In this document: one piece after another, positions 13,116 through 21,189 of the stretch | How positions within the stretch are numbered: the stretch's first letter is position 1 | Layout: the number at the start of each line of letters is the position of its first letter | NCBI RefSeq assembly: GCF_016702655.1 | Contig: NZ_JADJDO010000013.1 | Coordinates: 62,001 to 126,000, forward strand | Direction of reading: 5' to 3' | DNA length: 64,000 bases | Source of the DNA: Ideonella sp. | GTDB lineage: Bacteria; Pseudomonadota; Gammaproteobacteria; Burkholderiales; Burkholderiaceae_C | Position numbers and translations under genes: made by a program | The notes under the pieces: generated by a model | What the model was told of the DNA's origin: nothing | The model's database searches: none | What the model saw: only the letters and a program-made list of their open reading frames with translations

Positions 13116-13216
13116 CGCCAAGCCCCTGTCGCAGGCTGGCAAGCCCGGCGGCGGCAGAATGCCGTCGACACATGCGACGGCGCGCTGACGCCGGCTGGCG
13201 TGAGCAGGGGAGCCAG

Positions 13217-13900
13217 ATGGCGAGAGCGGGCCGGATCAGAGGGTGGGGGTTCGAGCGCGGATGGCGCGCGCTGCTGGCCTTGGCCAGCGCGGCGATGCTG
13301 GCTTGGGCGGCAGCGTCGGCAGCGCAGGACACCCCCGCCATCGCCAACGCCGAATCGTCGGCACCGTCGCCCGCGGCTGCCCTGCAGGGCGCGCCGCTGC
13401 TGGCGGCCCTGCGCGGCGGCGGCTACGTCGTCTACTTTCGCCATACCGCCACCGACTTCTCGCGCAGCGATGCAGGCATGCGCGACTACGCCGACTGCGC
13501 CAACCAGCGCCTTCTGTCGGAGCAGGGCCGGCGCGACGCGCGCGAGATCGGGCGCAGCATCCGTGCCCTCGGCCTGCCGGTTGCCGAGGCCTTGGCCAGC
13601 CCCTACTGCCGCACGATGGAGCATGCCCGGCTGATGCTTCCGGGGGTCGCGGCGCGCAACGAGATCCGCGAGGCGCAGGGCGGCGACTATGCGGGCCTCA
13701 AACGGCTGCTGGCGCAACCGGTCGCTGCCGGCGGCAACCGCTGGATCGTCGGCCACGGCATCCCGTTCCGCGCGGTGGCCGGGCCGCCGCACCTGGCCGA
13801 GGGCGAGGCGGTCGTGATCCGGCCCGGCACGACGGGCTGGACTGTCGTCGCCCGGATCGCCGTGGCGGACTGGCCGGCGCTCGCAGCCCAGGCGCGCTGA
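13217..13900 (+). CDS. Secreted histidine phosphatase family protein
   Basis: A 227-residue protein with an N-terminal signal-type segment (a long hydrophobic stretch about residues 18-38, ending in ASAAQ). A phosphoglycerate-mutase-like domain follows. The phosphorylated His is in VYFRHTATDFS, and the second active-site His in IVGHGIPFRAV. The usual RHG is RHT here, as in a subgroup of this family. The ATG at 13217 is chosen because GGGGAG precedes it; an upstream in-frame ATG near 13171 lacks this. The substrate is unknown. It starts about 100 nt after the dehydrogenase and may have its own promoter. Confidence 0.8.
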   Translation: MARAGRIRGWGFERGWRALLALASAAMLAWAAASAAQDTPAIANAESSAPSPAAALQGAPLLAALRGGGYVVYFRHTATDFSRSDAGMRDYADCANQRLLSEQGRRDAREIGRSIRALGLPVAEALASPYCRTMEHARLMLPGVAARNEIREAQGGDYAGLKRLLAQPVAAGGNRWIVGHGIPFRAVAGPPHLAEGEAVVIRPGTTGWTVVARIAVADWPALAAQAR

Positions 13901-13913
13901 GCGGCCGCCGGCC

Positions 13914-14924
13914 ATGGACTCGGTCTCCCAGATCGCGCTCGGTGCTGCCGTCGGCGTCGCCGCGATGGGCCGGCGCACGGCGGTCTGGAAGGCAGCGCTG
14001 TGGGGCGCCGTCGCCGGCACGCTGCCCGACCTCGACGTGCTGATCGACCACGGCGACCCGATCTCGAACATGGTGCTGCACCGTGCCGAGACGCACGCGC
14101 CGTTCTGGCTCACGCTCGCCTCGCTGCCGTTTGCCGCGGCCGTCGCGCGCCTGCACGGCGAGTGGCCGCTGTGGCGCCGCTGGTGGCTCGCGATCTGGCT
14201 CGTGCTCGTCACGCACCCGTTGCTCGATGCGATGACGGTCTACGGCACCCAGTTGGCGCTGCCGTTCTCGAACCATCCCTTCGGCGTCGGCAGCGTGTTC
14301 ATCATCGATCCGCTGTACACGCTGCCGCTGCTCGCGGGTGTCGGCTGGGCGCTGGGCAGCAAGGGCAGCCGGCGCGGCCTGGCCGCCAACGTTGCCGGCC
14401 TTGCGCTCAGCACGGCCTACCTCGCCTGGGGCGTCGTCGCGCAGCAGCAGGTCGAGCGCATCGCGCGCGCGTCGCTTGCCGCGCAGGGCATCGCTGCCGA
14501 GCGCCTGCTCGTCACGCCGACGGCCTTCAACTCGCTGCTGTGGCGCGTGGTTGCCGTCACCGACGATGACTTTCACGAGGGCTTCCACTCGTTGCTCGAC
14601 GCCGAGCCACGAATCGTCTTCGATCGTTTCGCGCGCGGCATGGCGATCTCGCCCGAGGTGCAGGCGATCGCCGGCGTGCAGCGCGTCGCCGCGTTCAGCA
14701 AGGGCTTCTACAAGTTGCAGCACGAGGGCGCGCTTGTTGTCGTGACCGACCTGCGCATGGGCCAGGAGCCGGCCTATATCTTCAGCTTTGCGGTTGCCGA
14801 GCGGCGTAGCGCAGCACTGCCCCTGGCCACGCCCCGCCAGATCGGTGCGCGCGTGGATCTCGAACGCGGCCTGCCCTGGTTGTGGCGGCGCATGTGGGGC
14901 GAAGCGCTGGCGCCGCCGCGCTGA
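13914..14924 (+). CDS. Membrane-bound metal-dependent hydrolase, YdjM-like
   Basis: A 336-residue protein of the YdjM / LexA-regulated hydrolase family. The N-terminal metal site is seen as PDLDVLIDHGDP followed by HRAETHA. About four membrane segments lie in the first 180 residues (for example WWLAIWLVLVTHPLLDAM), with a soluble C-terminal half. The substrate of this family is not established. It begins 13 nt after the histidine phosphatase and is probably co-transcribed. It is convergent with the EamA exporter gene, only 10 nt apart, with no clear terminator. Confidence 0.85.
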   Translation: MDSVSQIALGAAVGVAAMGRRTAVWKAALWGAVAGTLPDLDVLIDHGDPISNMVLHRAETHAPFWLTLASLPFAAAVARLHGEWPLWRRWWLAIWLVLVTHPLLDAMTVYGTQLALPFSNHPFGVGSVFIIDPLYTLPLLAGVGWALGSKGSRRGLAANVAGLALSTAYLAWGVVAQQQVERIARASLAAQGIAAERLLVTPTAFNSLLWRVVAVTDDDFHEGFHSLLDAEPRIVFDRFARGMAISPEVQAIAGVQRVAAFSKGFYKLQHEGALVVVTDLRMGQEPAYIFSFAVAERRSAALPLATPRQIGARVDLERGLPWLWRRMWGEALAPPR

Positions 14925-14934
14925 AGACGCGTAC

Positions 14935-15843
14935 TCAGGGTCGGCGCATGCCGAGCCAGACGACCGCCCCGACGACGATCAGGCCGCCGGCCACCTGCAC
15001 CGGCGCGATCGATTGGCCGAGGATGGCCCAGGCCAGGACAAGCGCGAAGATCGGCTCGACGTTCATGATCGCCGAGTTGCCGACCACGCCCAGCCGCGGC
15101 AGGACGGTGAACAGGATCGTGAGACCGGTGCCGTAGAGCAGGGTCAGCGCCGCCAGCCCGGCCCATCCGGCAGGCGCGACGGGCAGGTGCAGCCCGCCTT
15201 GCAGCCCGGTCCCGGCGAGCGCGAGCACGGCCACGATCGTCATCGTCGTCATGGTGCGCACGCGGCCGTCGACGTCGGCCGCTTCGTGCTGGGTCAGCAC
15301 GAGCGCGAGGCCGAAGGTTGCGGCGGCGGCGAACGCGAACGCGACGCCGGCGCCAATCTGCTGCCAACGTGTTGCTGCGCCGAGGCCGGACGCGCTGCCC
15401 AGCACGTCGAGCGCCAGTGCCAGGCCGAGCAGTATGACCGGCATCGCGAGCAGCACGCGGCGCTCGGCGCGGTGACGGTAGAGGATGCGCGCCCAGAGCG
15501 CGGTCCAGAGCGGGAAGGTGCTGAACGCGAGCAGCGCCAGCGCCACCGGCAGGCGGGCGACGGCCGAGTACAGGCACAGGCTCTGCACGGCGACCAGCAC
15601 GCCGATGGCGGGCAGCGCCCTGCGGTGGCGCGCAGCGAACCTCAGCGGCACGCGGTAGAACGTGACCAGCACGAGGAGGACGAGTGCCGTCACGGCGCTG
15701 CGGATCGTGACCGCAGTCGCGACGTCGACGCCGTTGTCGAACGCGATCCGGGCCGCGACATGGTTGCCGCCCATCATCACGGCCACGAGGAGCAGCGTCG
15801 CGAAGGCGGCGCCGTTCAGAGATGCAGAGGGTCTCGGTGTCAT
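14935..15843 (-). CDS. EamA-family (drug/metabolite) exporter
   Basis: A 302-residue transporter with about ten membrane helices in two EamA repeats. The start begins LNGAAFATLLLVAVMMGGNHVAAR, and the second repeat ends VQVAGGLIVVGAVVWLGM. The frame is open upstream, but the ATG at 15843 gives the usual N-terminus. It is divergent from trkA; the 248-nt gap between them is largely filled by the fused repeat pair A2-A3. The exported compound cannot be told from sequence. Confidence 0.88.
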   Translation of the reverse strand: MTPRPSASLNGAAFATLLLVAVMMGGNHVAARIAFDNGVDVATAVTIRSAVTALVLLVLVTFYRVPLRFAARHRRALPAIGVLVAVQSLCLYSAVARLPVALALLAFSTFPLWTALWARILYRHRAERRVLLAMPVILLGLALALDVLGSASGLGAATRWQQIGAGVAFAFAAAATFGLALVLTQHEAADVDGRVRTMTTMTIVAVLALAGTGLQGGLHLPVAPAGWAGLAALTLLYGTGLTILFTVLPRLGVVGNSAIMNVEPIFALVLAWAILGQSIAPVQVAGGLIVVGAVVWLGMRRP

Positions 15844-15888
15844 GAGCGGCGATTGTGCCGGCCAGCGCGCACCGATAATCGCGAGGCA

Positions 15889-16095
15889 ATGAGAGCCCCC
15901 ACGCTTGTCGCTTCGCTCCTGCGCTGCCCCAAGGGCCACGAAGTGGCCCCTGCGGGGCCATGGGGGCGCAGTCCGGCTTGGGGCGGCCCGGCGCCGGACT
16001 GGATGACGGCCCCCACGCTTGTCGCTTCGCTCCTGCGCTGCCCCCCGAGGGGGCGCAGTCCGACTTGGGGCGGCCCGGCGCCGGACTGGAAATGA
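15889..16095 (+). repeat. Dispersed mini-ORF repeat, family A, fused pair A2-A3
   Basis: Two family-A copies in direct repeat (starts at 15889 and 16003) form one continuous 68-codon ORF. Each begins with the related heptad MRAPTLV or MTAPTLV and ends WGGPAPDW. A2 carries extra codons (KGHEVAPAGP) that keep the frame. The final TGA (16093-16095) overlaps the trkA start codon as ATGA. No copy of the first in-frame stop is present between A2 and A3, so the tandem reads through. Confidence 0.8.
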
Positions 16096-17516
16096 AGATC
16101 CTCATCCTCGGTGCCGGGCGCGTCGGCGAAAGCGTCGCCGAGAGCCTGGTCTCGGAGCAGAACGACATCACCGTCATCGATACCGACCCGGTGCGGCTGG
16201 CGGGGCTGCAGGACAGGCTCGACCTGCGCGGCGTGGTCGGCAACGGCATCCAGCCCTCGGTGCTGCGCGATGCCGGCGCCGATGATGCCGACATGCTGAT
16301 CGCCTGCGCGCCGCTGGACGAGACCAATCTCGTCGCCTGCAAGGTGGCGCACGACGTGTTCCACATCCAGACCCGGATCGCGCGCGTGCGCAGCCCCGAG
16401 TTCACCGACGGCAGCGCGCTGATGGGCAAGGAGGGTTTCGCAGTCGACGAGGTCATCTGCCCCGAGGAGAGCCTGACGACCTACATCCGCAAGCTGATCG
16501 AGTACCCCGAAGCGCTGCAGGTGCTCGAATTCTCGCAGGGGCGCGTGAGCCTGATCGCGGTGCGCGCGGTCGAGGGCGGGGCGCTGGTGCACCACGTGAT
16601 CTCCGACCTGCCGTTGCTCGCCCCCGGGCTGCCGATGCGCATCGTCGCGATCTACCGCCGCGACGCGATGGGGCTGGACCAGCAGATCACCTGCGACGGC
16701 AGCACGCGCATCGAGATCGGCGACGAGATCTTCGTGCTCGCCGCCAACGAGCACATCCGCCAGGTGCTGGAGGCCCTGCACCGGCGCGACGAGCCGGTGC
16801 GCCGCGTCATCATTGCCGGCGGCGGCCGGGTCGGCCTGCGCCTGGCGCGCCATATCGCGGGCCGGTACAAGGTCAAGATCATCGAGAGCAACGCGGCGCG
16901 CTGCGAATACCTGACGACGCAACTGCCAGGCGACACGCTCGTGCTCCAGGGCGACAGTACCGACGAGGAACTGCTCGACGAAGAGCACGTCAAGAACGCC
17001 GATCTCTTCCTCGCGCTGACCAGCGACGACGAGGACAACATCATGTCGTGCCTGCTCGCCAAGCGCATGGGCGCGCGGCGCGTGCTGGCGCTCATCAACC
17101 GGCGCGCCTATGCCGACCTGGTGCAGGGCCAGGGCACGCAGATCGACATCGCGGTCTCGCCGGCGCAGACCGTGATCGGTGAACTGCTCGCCCACGTGCG
17201 GCGTGGCGACGTGGCCGCGGTCTACAGCCTGCGCCGCGGCGACGCCGAAGCGCTCGAGGCGGTGGTGCGCGGCGACCGCAAGAGCTCCCGGGTCGTCGGC
17301 CGGCGCATCGAGGAGCTGCCGCTGCCGGCGGGGGTGCAGATCGGCGCCATCGTGCGCGAGGCGCCGGGTGCCGGGGCCAAGACGGGCAAGCAGGTCATCA
17401 TCCCGCACCACGACACCGTGATCGAGAGCGGAGACCACGTGGTCGTGTTCGTGCCGCGCAAGCGCATGCTCAAGCAGATCGAGAAGATGTTCCAGGTCAG
17501 CGCGACGTTCTTCTGA
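16092..17516 (+). CDS. trkA: Trk potassium uptake system NAD-binding subunit TrkA
   Basis: A 474-residue cytoplasmic regulatory subunit with two RCK units. The first Rossmann motif is ILGAGRVGESVAE (residues 5-17) and the second IIAGGGRVGLRLARHIAG near residue 240. Each is followed by a C-terminal RCK_C segment. NAD(H) binding gates K+ uptake by TrkH. The ATG at 16092 is chosen because the Rossmann motif starts right after it; the frame upstream is the repeat pair. TrkH follows after a family-B repeat. Confidence 0.95.
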   Translation: MKILILGAGRVGESVAESLVSEQNDITVIDTDPVRLAGLQDRLDLRGVVGNGIQPSVLRDAGADDADMLIACAPLDETNLVACKVAHDVFHIQTRIARVRSPEFTDGSALMGKEGFAVDEVICPEESLTTYIRKLIEYPEALQVLEFSQGRVSLIAVRAVEGGALVHHVISDLPLLAPGLPMRIVAIYRRDAMGLDQQITCDGSTRIEIGDEIFVLAANEHIRQVLEALHRRDEPVRRVIIAGGGRVGLRLARHIAGRYKVKIIESNAARCEYLTTQLPGDTLVLQGDSTDEELLDEEHVKNADLFLALTSDDEDNIMSCLLAKRMGARRVLALINRRAYADLVQGQGTQIDIAVSPAQTVIGELLAHVRRGDVAAVYSLRRGDAEALEAVVRGDRKSSRVVGRRIEELPLPAGVQIGAIVREAPGAGAKTGKQVIIPHHDTVIESGDHVVVFVPRKRMLKQIEKMFQVSATFF

Positions 17517-17519
17517 GCC

Positions 17520-17588
17520 ATGAGCCCCTGCCCGGCCGCTCCGAAGGGGGCTCGCAGCGAAGTGCAACCCACGGAGGGCTTGCGGTGA
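17520..17588 (+). repeat. Dispersed mini-ORF repeat, family B, copy B1
   Basis: A 69-nt element read as a 22-codon ORF (MSPCPAAPKGARSEV...EGLR, then TGA). It starts 3 nt after the trkA stop codon, contains ACGGAGG, and ends with TGA overlapping the GTG start of trkH (GTGA). The GGAGG lies about 8 nt before that GTG, so the element supplies both the ribosome-binding site and a coupled stop. The second copy is at 19098-19166 with equal length and frame. Confidence 0.85.
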
Positions 17589-19039
17589 GCGCGCCGCTGG
17601 CCGTCGTCGCGCTCGTCGGGCGCATGCTGGTGCTGTTCGCGCTGCTGATGGCGGTGCCGCTCGCGTTCGCGCTTTCGGCGCACGATCCGGCCGAGGGTGC
17701 CTTTCTCGCCGGCATCGGCGTGACGGCCGCCGCGGGTATCGCGATCAGCTTGGCTACGCGCCGATTCCGGCGCGAACTGCAGGCTCGCGACGGCTTCCTG
17801 CTCGTCACGCTGACCTGGGTCGTGATGCCCGCCTTCGCCGCGCTGCCGCTGATGCTCGCGATCCCCGGGCTGAGTTTCACCGACGCCTATTTCGAGACGA
17901 TGTCGGGGCTGACGACGACCGGTGCGTCGGTACTCACCGGCCTTGACGCGCTGCCGCTGTCGGTCAACGTCTGGCGCTGCTTCCTGGTGCTGGTGGGAGG
18001 GCTGGGCATCATCGTGCTCGCGGTCGCGATCCTGCCGCTCCTGGGTGTCGGCGGCGCGCAGCTCTTCAAGGCCGAGTCGGCCGGGCCGATGAAGGACGCC
18101 AAGCTCACGCCGCGCATCGCCGAGACCGCGCGCGGACTGTGGGGCGTGTACTTCTTCATCGCGTTGCTGTGCTTCCTCGCCTACCGCTGGGCGGGGATGA
18201 GCTGGCCCGACGCCTTCATGCACATGTGCGCGACCATGGGCCTCGGTGGCTTCTCGTCGCACGACGCGAGCTTCGGCCACTGGAACTCGGCGACGATCGA
18301 GGCCGTCGCGGTCGTCTTCATGATGCTTGCCGGCGTCAGCATGGCGCTGTACTTCAGCGCCTGGCGCGAGCGCTCGCCGCGCCCGCTGTTGCGCAACGTG
18401 GAGGCGCGCGCCTTCGTCGGCGCGATTTTGGCGGCGATTGCCGTCGTGTCGGTCTATATCTGGGCCTACGGCACCTATCGCAGCTATCCGGAGGCGCTGC
18501 GCCACACGGTGTTTCACGTTGTTTCAATCGGCACGACGACCGGTTTCGCGGCGCAGGACTATGCGCTGTGGCCGATGTTTGCGTCGCTGACGATGCTGCT
18601 GCTGGGTTGCTTCGCGACCTGCGCCGGCTCGACCGGCGGCGGCATCAAGATGGTGCGCATGCTGCTGCTGCTCAAGCAGGCGCAGCACGAGCTGGTCCGC
18701 ATCGTCCACCCGAGCGCCGTCAATCCAGTCGTGATGGGCGGCCAGGTCGTGAGCGCGCGCATCATGCAGAGCGTGATCGCCTTCATGATGATGTACGGCG
18801 CCGCGATGTCGGTGCTGACGATGCTGTTGTTGTTCAGCGGCCTCGACGTCGTCTCCGCCTTCACCGCAGTCATCGCCTGTGTCAACAACATCGGCCCCGG
18901 TCTCGGCGACGTCGGCCCATCGGTCAACTACGGGACGCTGACCGACTTCCAGACCTGGGTCCTCGCCGCCGGGATGCTGCTCGGGCGGCTCGAGCTGCTG
19001 TCCGTGCTGGTGCTGTTCACGCGCCAGTTCTGGGATTGA
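17585..19039 (+). CDS. trkH: Trk potassium uptake membrane subunit TrkH
   Basis: A 484-residue K+ channel-like transporter with four repeated membrane-pore-membrane units. The pore loops with their filter glycines are visible as MSGLTTTGAS, ATMGLGGFSS, SIGTTTGFAA and CVNNIGPGLG. The GTG at 17585 is chosen because it overlaps the stop of repeat B1 and has GGAGG upstream. The length is normal for TrkH/TrkG. It partners TrkA immediately upstream. Confidence 0.95.
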   Translation: MSAPLAVVALVGRMLVLFALLMAVPLAFALSAHDPAEGAFLAGIGVTAAAGIAISLATRRFRRELQARDGFLLVTLTWVVMPAFAALPLMLAIPGLSFTDAYFETMSGLTTTGASVLTGLDALPLSVNVWRCFLVLVGGLGIIVLAVAILPLLGVGGAQLFKAESAGPMKDAKLTPRIAETARGLWGVYFFIALLCFLAYRWAGMSWPDAFMHMCATMGLGGFSSHDASFGHWNSATIEAVAVVFMMLAGVSMALYFSAWRERSPRPLLRNVEARAFVGAILAAIAVVSVYIWAYGTYRSYPEALRHTVFHVVSIGTTTGFAAQDYALWPMFASLTMLLLGCFATCAGSTGGGIKMVRMLLLLKQAQHELVRIVHPSAVNPVVMGGQVVSARIMQSVIAFMMMYGAAMSVLTMLLLFSGLDVVSAFTAVIACVNNIGPGLGDVGPSVNYGTLTDFQTWVLAAGMLLGRLELLSVLVLFTRQFWD

Positions 19040-19097
19040 AGGGCCGCGCGGCGCCGCCCGCGCAGCCCAGGTTCGCCGCATGCGCTATCGTGGCGCC

Positions 19098-19166
19098 ATG
19101 AGTCCCCGCCGGGCCGCTCCCAAGGGGGTTCGCCGCCCAGTGCGCAGCACGGAGGTCCTTCAATGA
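19098..19166 (+). repeat. Dispersed mini-ORF repeat, family B, copy B2
   Basis: A 69-nt, 22-codon ORF (MSPRRAAPKGVRRPV...EVLQ, then TGA) homologous to B1. ACGGAGG lies about 7 nt before the ATG at 19163, and the TGA overlaps that start codon as ATGA. It lies 58 nt after trkH and directly upstream of the split CoA-binding-protein gene, whose native start it appears to serve. Confidence 0.85.
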
Positions 19167-19267
19167 GCGACGACTTCGCGACCCTGCGTCGCATCGTGCG
19201 CGACTGCCGGACGATCGCCGGAGGTGGAGCTCGAGCGCTGGGACCTGCCGCGCGCCGCCAGGTGTAG
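19163..19267 (+). pseudogene. CoA-binding protein, 5' fragment (left copy)
   Basis: The ATG behind repeat B2 opens MSDDFATLRRIVRDCRTIA, the normal N-terminus of a YccU-like CoA-binding protein. After 58 nt, at about 19220, homology stops and the frame runs through unrelated sequence to a TAG at 19267. The remainder of the gene lies 2.4 kb downstream (21622-22080), where the same N-terminal codons are repeated in a diverged form. The gene has therefore been split by an insertion, or joined wrongly in assembly. Confidence 0.75.
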
Positions 19268-19310
19268 TGCCGGCGCAGTAGGCAGGAAGTGGACTCGGCC
19301 GGCATTCACC

Positions 19311-20462
19311 ATGGTGGCTCAGGATCGGCACGGCGTGAAGTCGATCGACCTTGGAATCTTCTCGCCGACGGCTCGCGACGAGCTGCTCTGCTTGCAGGTG
19401 AGGCTCGACCCGGAAGACTGCGCCTACGACTACAGCAAGCTGTATTTCAGCACCGCCCCGGATGAGGCCTACGCCGAAGAGCGTGTGATCTGTTTTCGCG
19501 TTCGAGCGCGCAACGCTTTCGAACAGGTCGGCCTGCCGCTGCCGCCCCGATGCCTGCAGACCGGATTTCTCCGTATGCGTCTCGACGGACTTCCGTATTC
19601 CGCGGGGACCACCTCGGTCGAGGCGGTGAAGCTGCTCGAAGCCCGCCCCGACGACGAACTGACGCGACATGCACGTCTCGTCGGCCAGAAGGAATGGGTG
19701 CGCAAGGAAGTTGAGCGCAGCGAAGGCGAGCGGCGGACCCGGCTCGGGCACTACCCCGAGTCTCTAAGCCTCGAATTGACGCCGCGCTGCAATCTCACCT
19801 GTTCGCACTGCAGCAGCCATGGCACGGGCGAAGTTCACCAACTCAACAACCGACGCAAGGAACTCGATCTCGGCATGCTCGAGCGCCTGGCGCACGAGGT
19901 CTTCCCCCACCTCACGCTGCTGACCCTTGTGGGGCGGGGCGAGCCGACGATGGTGAGCGATCGGCTCTGGGCCAGGCTGACAGAGTTGCTGGAGTACTAC
20001 CGGGTGTTCCTGAGCTGCGTTACCAACGGCTACTTCATCCGCCGTCGCATTGACGCGGCGGTACTGGCGCTGATCGATACGTTGACGATCTCGATCGATG
20101 GCGTGACCGCCGATATCTTCGCCGCGAACCGCGGCGGCGCAAGCCTGGACCGCGTGCTCGCAAATGTCGCCTACTTCCATGATTTACGAAGTAAGGCAGC
20201 ATTGGCACGCCGGCCGAAGCTCGGCCTGTCCTGGACGCTGAAGCGCAACAACATCGCCGAGTTCCCTGACTTCGTGCGACTGGCAAAGCGCTTCGACCCC
20301 GACTTCCTGTACGTGCGCCATTTGCTGGTCTTCCATGAGAAGGACAGGGGGCAGTCGTTGCTCGGGCACGCCGACCTCGCCAATCGCTACCTGGGCGAAG
20401 CCTATGCAATGCTGCGCGGGTCTCGCATCAAGCTCGACGTGCCACCACTGATGAGCAGATAG
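19311..20462 (+). CDS. Radical SAM protein with N-terminal beta domain (frameshifted before its SPASM domain)
   Basis: About 383 residues. The 4Fe-4S/SAM motif is CNLTCSHC (Cys160, Cys164, Cys167), followed by a TIM-barrel-like core with LVGRGEPTM and LTISIDGVTADIF. Residues 1-140 form a beta-rich region (CAYDYSKLYFSTAPDEAY...LRMRLDGLPYSAGTTS) reminiscent of domains found in surface-glycan clusters; that likeness is tentative. The frame ends at TAG 20462, while the matching C-terminal SPASM part continues in another frame from 20464, so a one-base shift lies at about 20455-20460. No good ribosome-binding site precedes the ATG, and the frame is open back to the junction at 19221, so the true start is uncertain. 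Base composition is lower in GC than the flanks. Substrate unknown. Confidence 0.75.
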   Translation: MVAQDRHGVKSIDLGIFSPTARDELLCLQVRLDPEDCAYDYSKLYFSTAPDEAYAEERVICFRVRARNAFEQVGLPLPPRCLQTGFLRMRLDGLPYSAGTTSVEAVKLLEARPDDELTRHARLVGQKEWVRKEVERSEGERRTRLGHYPESLSLELTPRCNLTCSHCSSHGTGEVHQLNNRRKELDLGMLERLAHEVFPHLTLLTLVGRGEPTMVSDRLWARLTELLEYYRVFLSCVTNGYFIRRRIDAAVLALIDTLTISIDGVTADIFAANRGGASLDRVLANVAYFHDLRSKAALARRPKLGLSWTLKRNNIAEFPDFVRLAKRFDPDFLYVRHLLVFHEKDRGQSLLGHADLANRYLGEAYAMLRGSRIKLDVPPLMSR

Positions 20463-20463
20463 C

Positions 20464-20850
20464 ATGGACGCTGGCGCGACTGTCGATGTCGACGAAGCAC
20501 CTCGTGGAGCAGACTCGAAGTGCCTGTTCTTCCATCGTACCGGGGTCATCATGGCCGATGGAGAGGTGGTCACCTGCGCGAACATGTACGCAGCGCACGC
20601 AGGTCAGTTGGATCGGCAGACTTCGTTCCTGGATGTGTGGAACGGCGACGCGATGCAATCAGTGCGCGGGACGCTCGGCACGGAGCAGGAATGGAGCCAG
20701 TGTCGGTCCTGCTGGTTCCGCGAGATTCGCTACCACGCGCAGCGCGAGGCTTGGGACAGGAGGCAGTCGTACTCACTTGAGAACGACACGAAATTCACCG
20801 ACGCGGCATGGGACTTCACCGGCTACGGAAAAGGCAGGGACGATCAGACC
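20464..20850 (+). pseudogene. C-terminal SPASM-domain part of the radical SAM gene
   Basis: Continues the upstream gene one frame over. It shows the auxiliary cluster cysteines in the SPASM pattern: KCLFFHRTGVIMADGEVVTC, then QCRSCWFRE about 45 residues later. In family members this domain holds extra Fe-S clusters and binds peptide or protein substrates. Removing one base at about 20455-20460 would join both parts into one protein of about 510 residues. No natural stop follows in this frame; it stays open into degraded sequence, which suggests further indels downstream. Confidence 0.65.
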
Positions 20851-20949
20851 AGTCCTTCGGAATCTGCTACCGTAGATCCGACGAAGACGAGGGACCAGGG
20901 CGATCGAAGTCCAAGCCCAGCCACCACAACTCAGCGAGTCGGGACGGCG

Positions 20950-21160
20950 GCGCGCTTTCGCGTGCCGTTCTTCATAGGGCGCCGGCGACGCTGCGGACAT
21001 TCTGCGCTTGCATCCCAATCTCGCGGCACCGGAGGAAACGCACTTCTTCCGCTGGCCAGAGCCGTTTGGCAGTACCGGCTTCGCGGATTATCTGCAATCG
21101 AGCCCGGTGTTCAGGCGTCATCGCTCGCTCGATGGCATCAGCGAACCGGAATTCGTCGGG
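20950..21160 (+). pseudogene. Sulfotransferase-like N-terminal remnant
   Basis: Pieces of a sulfotransferase N-terminus appear in different frames: RVPFFI at about 20958, then HPNLAAPEETHFFRWPEPF and YLQSSPVFRRHRSLDGISE from 21011. In intact relatives the two are joined by the PAPS-binding loop (GAPRSGTT) followed by ILRLHPN. Here that loop is reduced to GGGCGCCGGCGACGC with frameshifts, and homology fades after 21160 into low-complexity sequence. It is either a decayed gene or poor consensus sequence. Its place next to a radical SAM gene suggests a former surface-modification cluster. Confidence 0.5.
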
Positions 21161-21189
21161 TGTTGGGGACGGTGTCACGCGGCTGTCCG

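Noticed and set aside
11000..13900. 966-codon plus-strand frame across permease and dehydrogenase genes
   Set aside because: Only its last 227 codons (the histidine phosphatase) are real; the rest is a shadow of certain genes.
15889..16095. CRISPR-like tandem repeat
   Set aside because: Only two copies, unequal length, no spacers; it belongs to the dispersed mini-ORF family.
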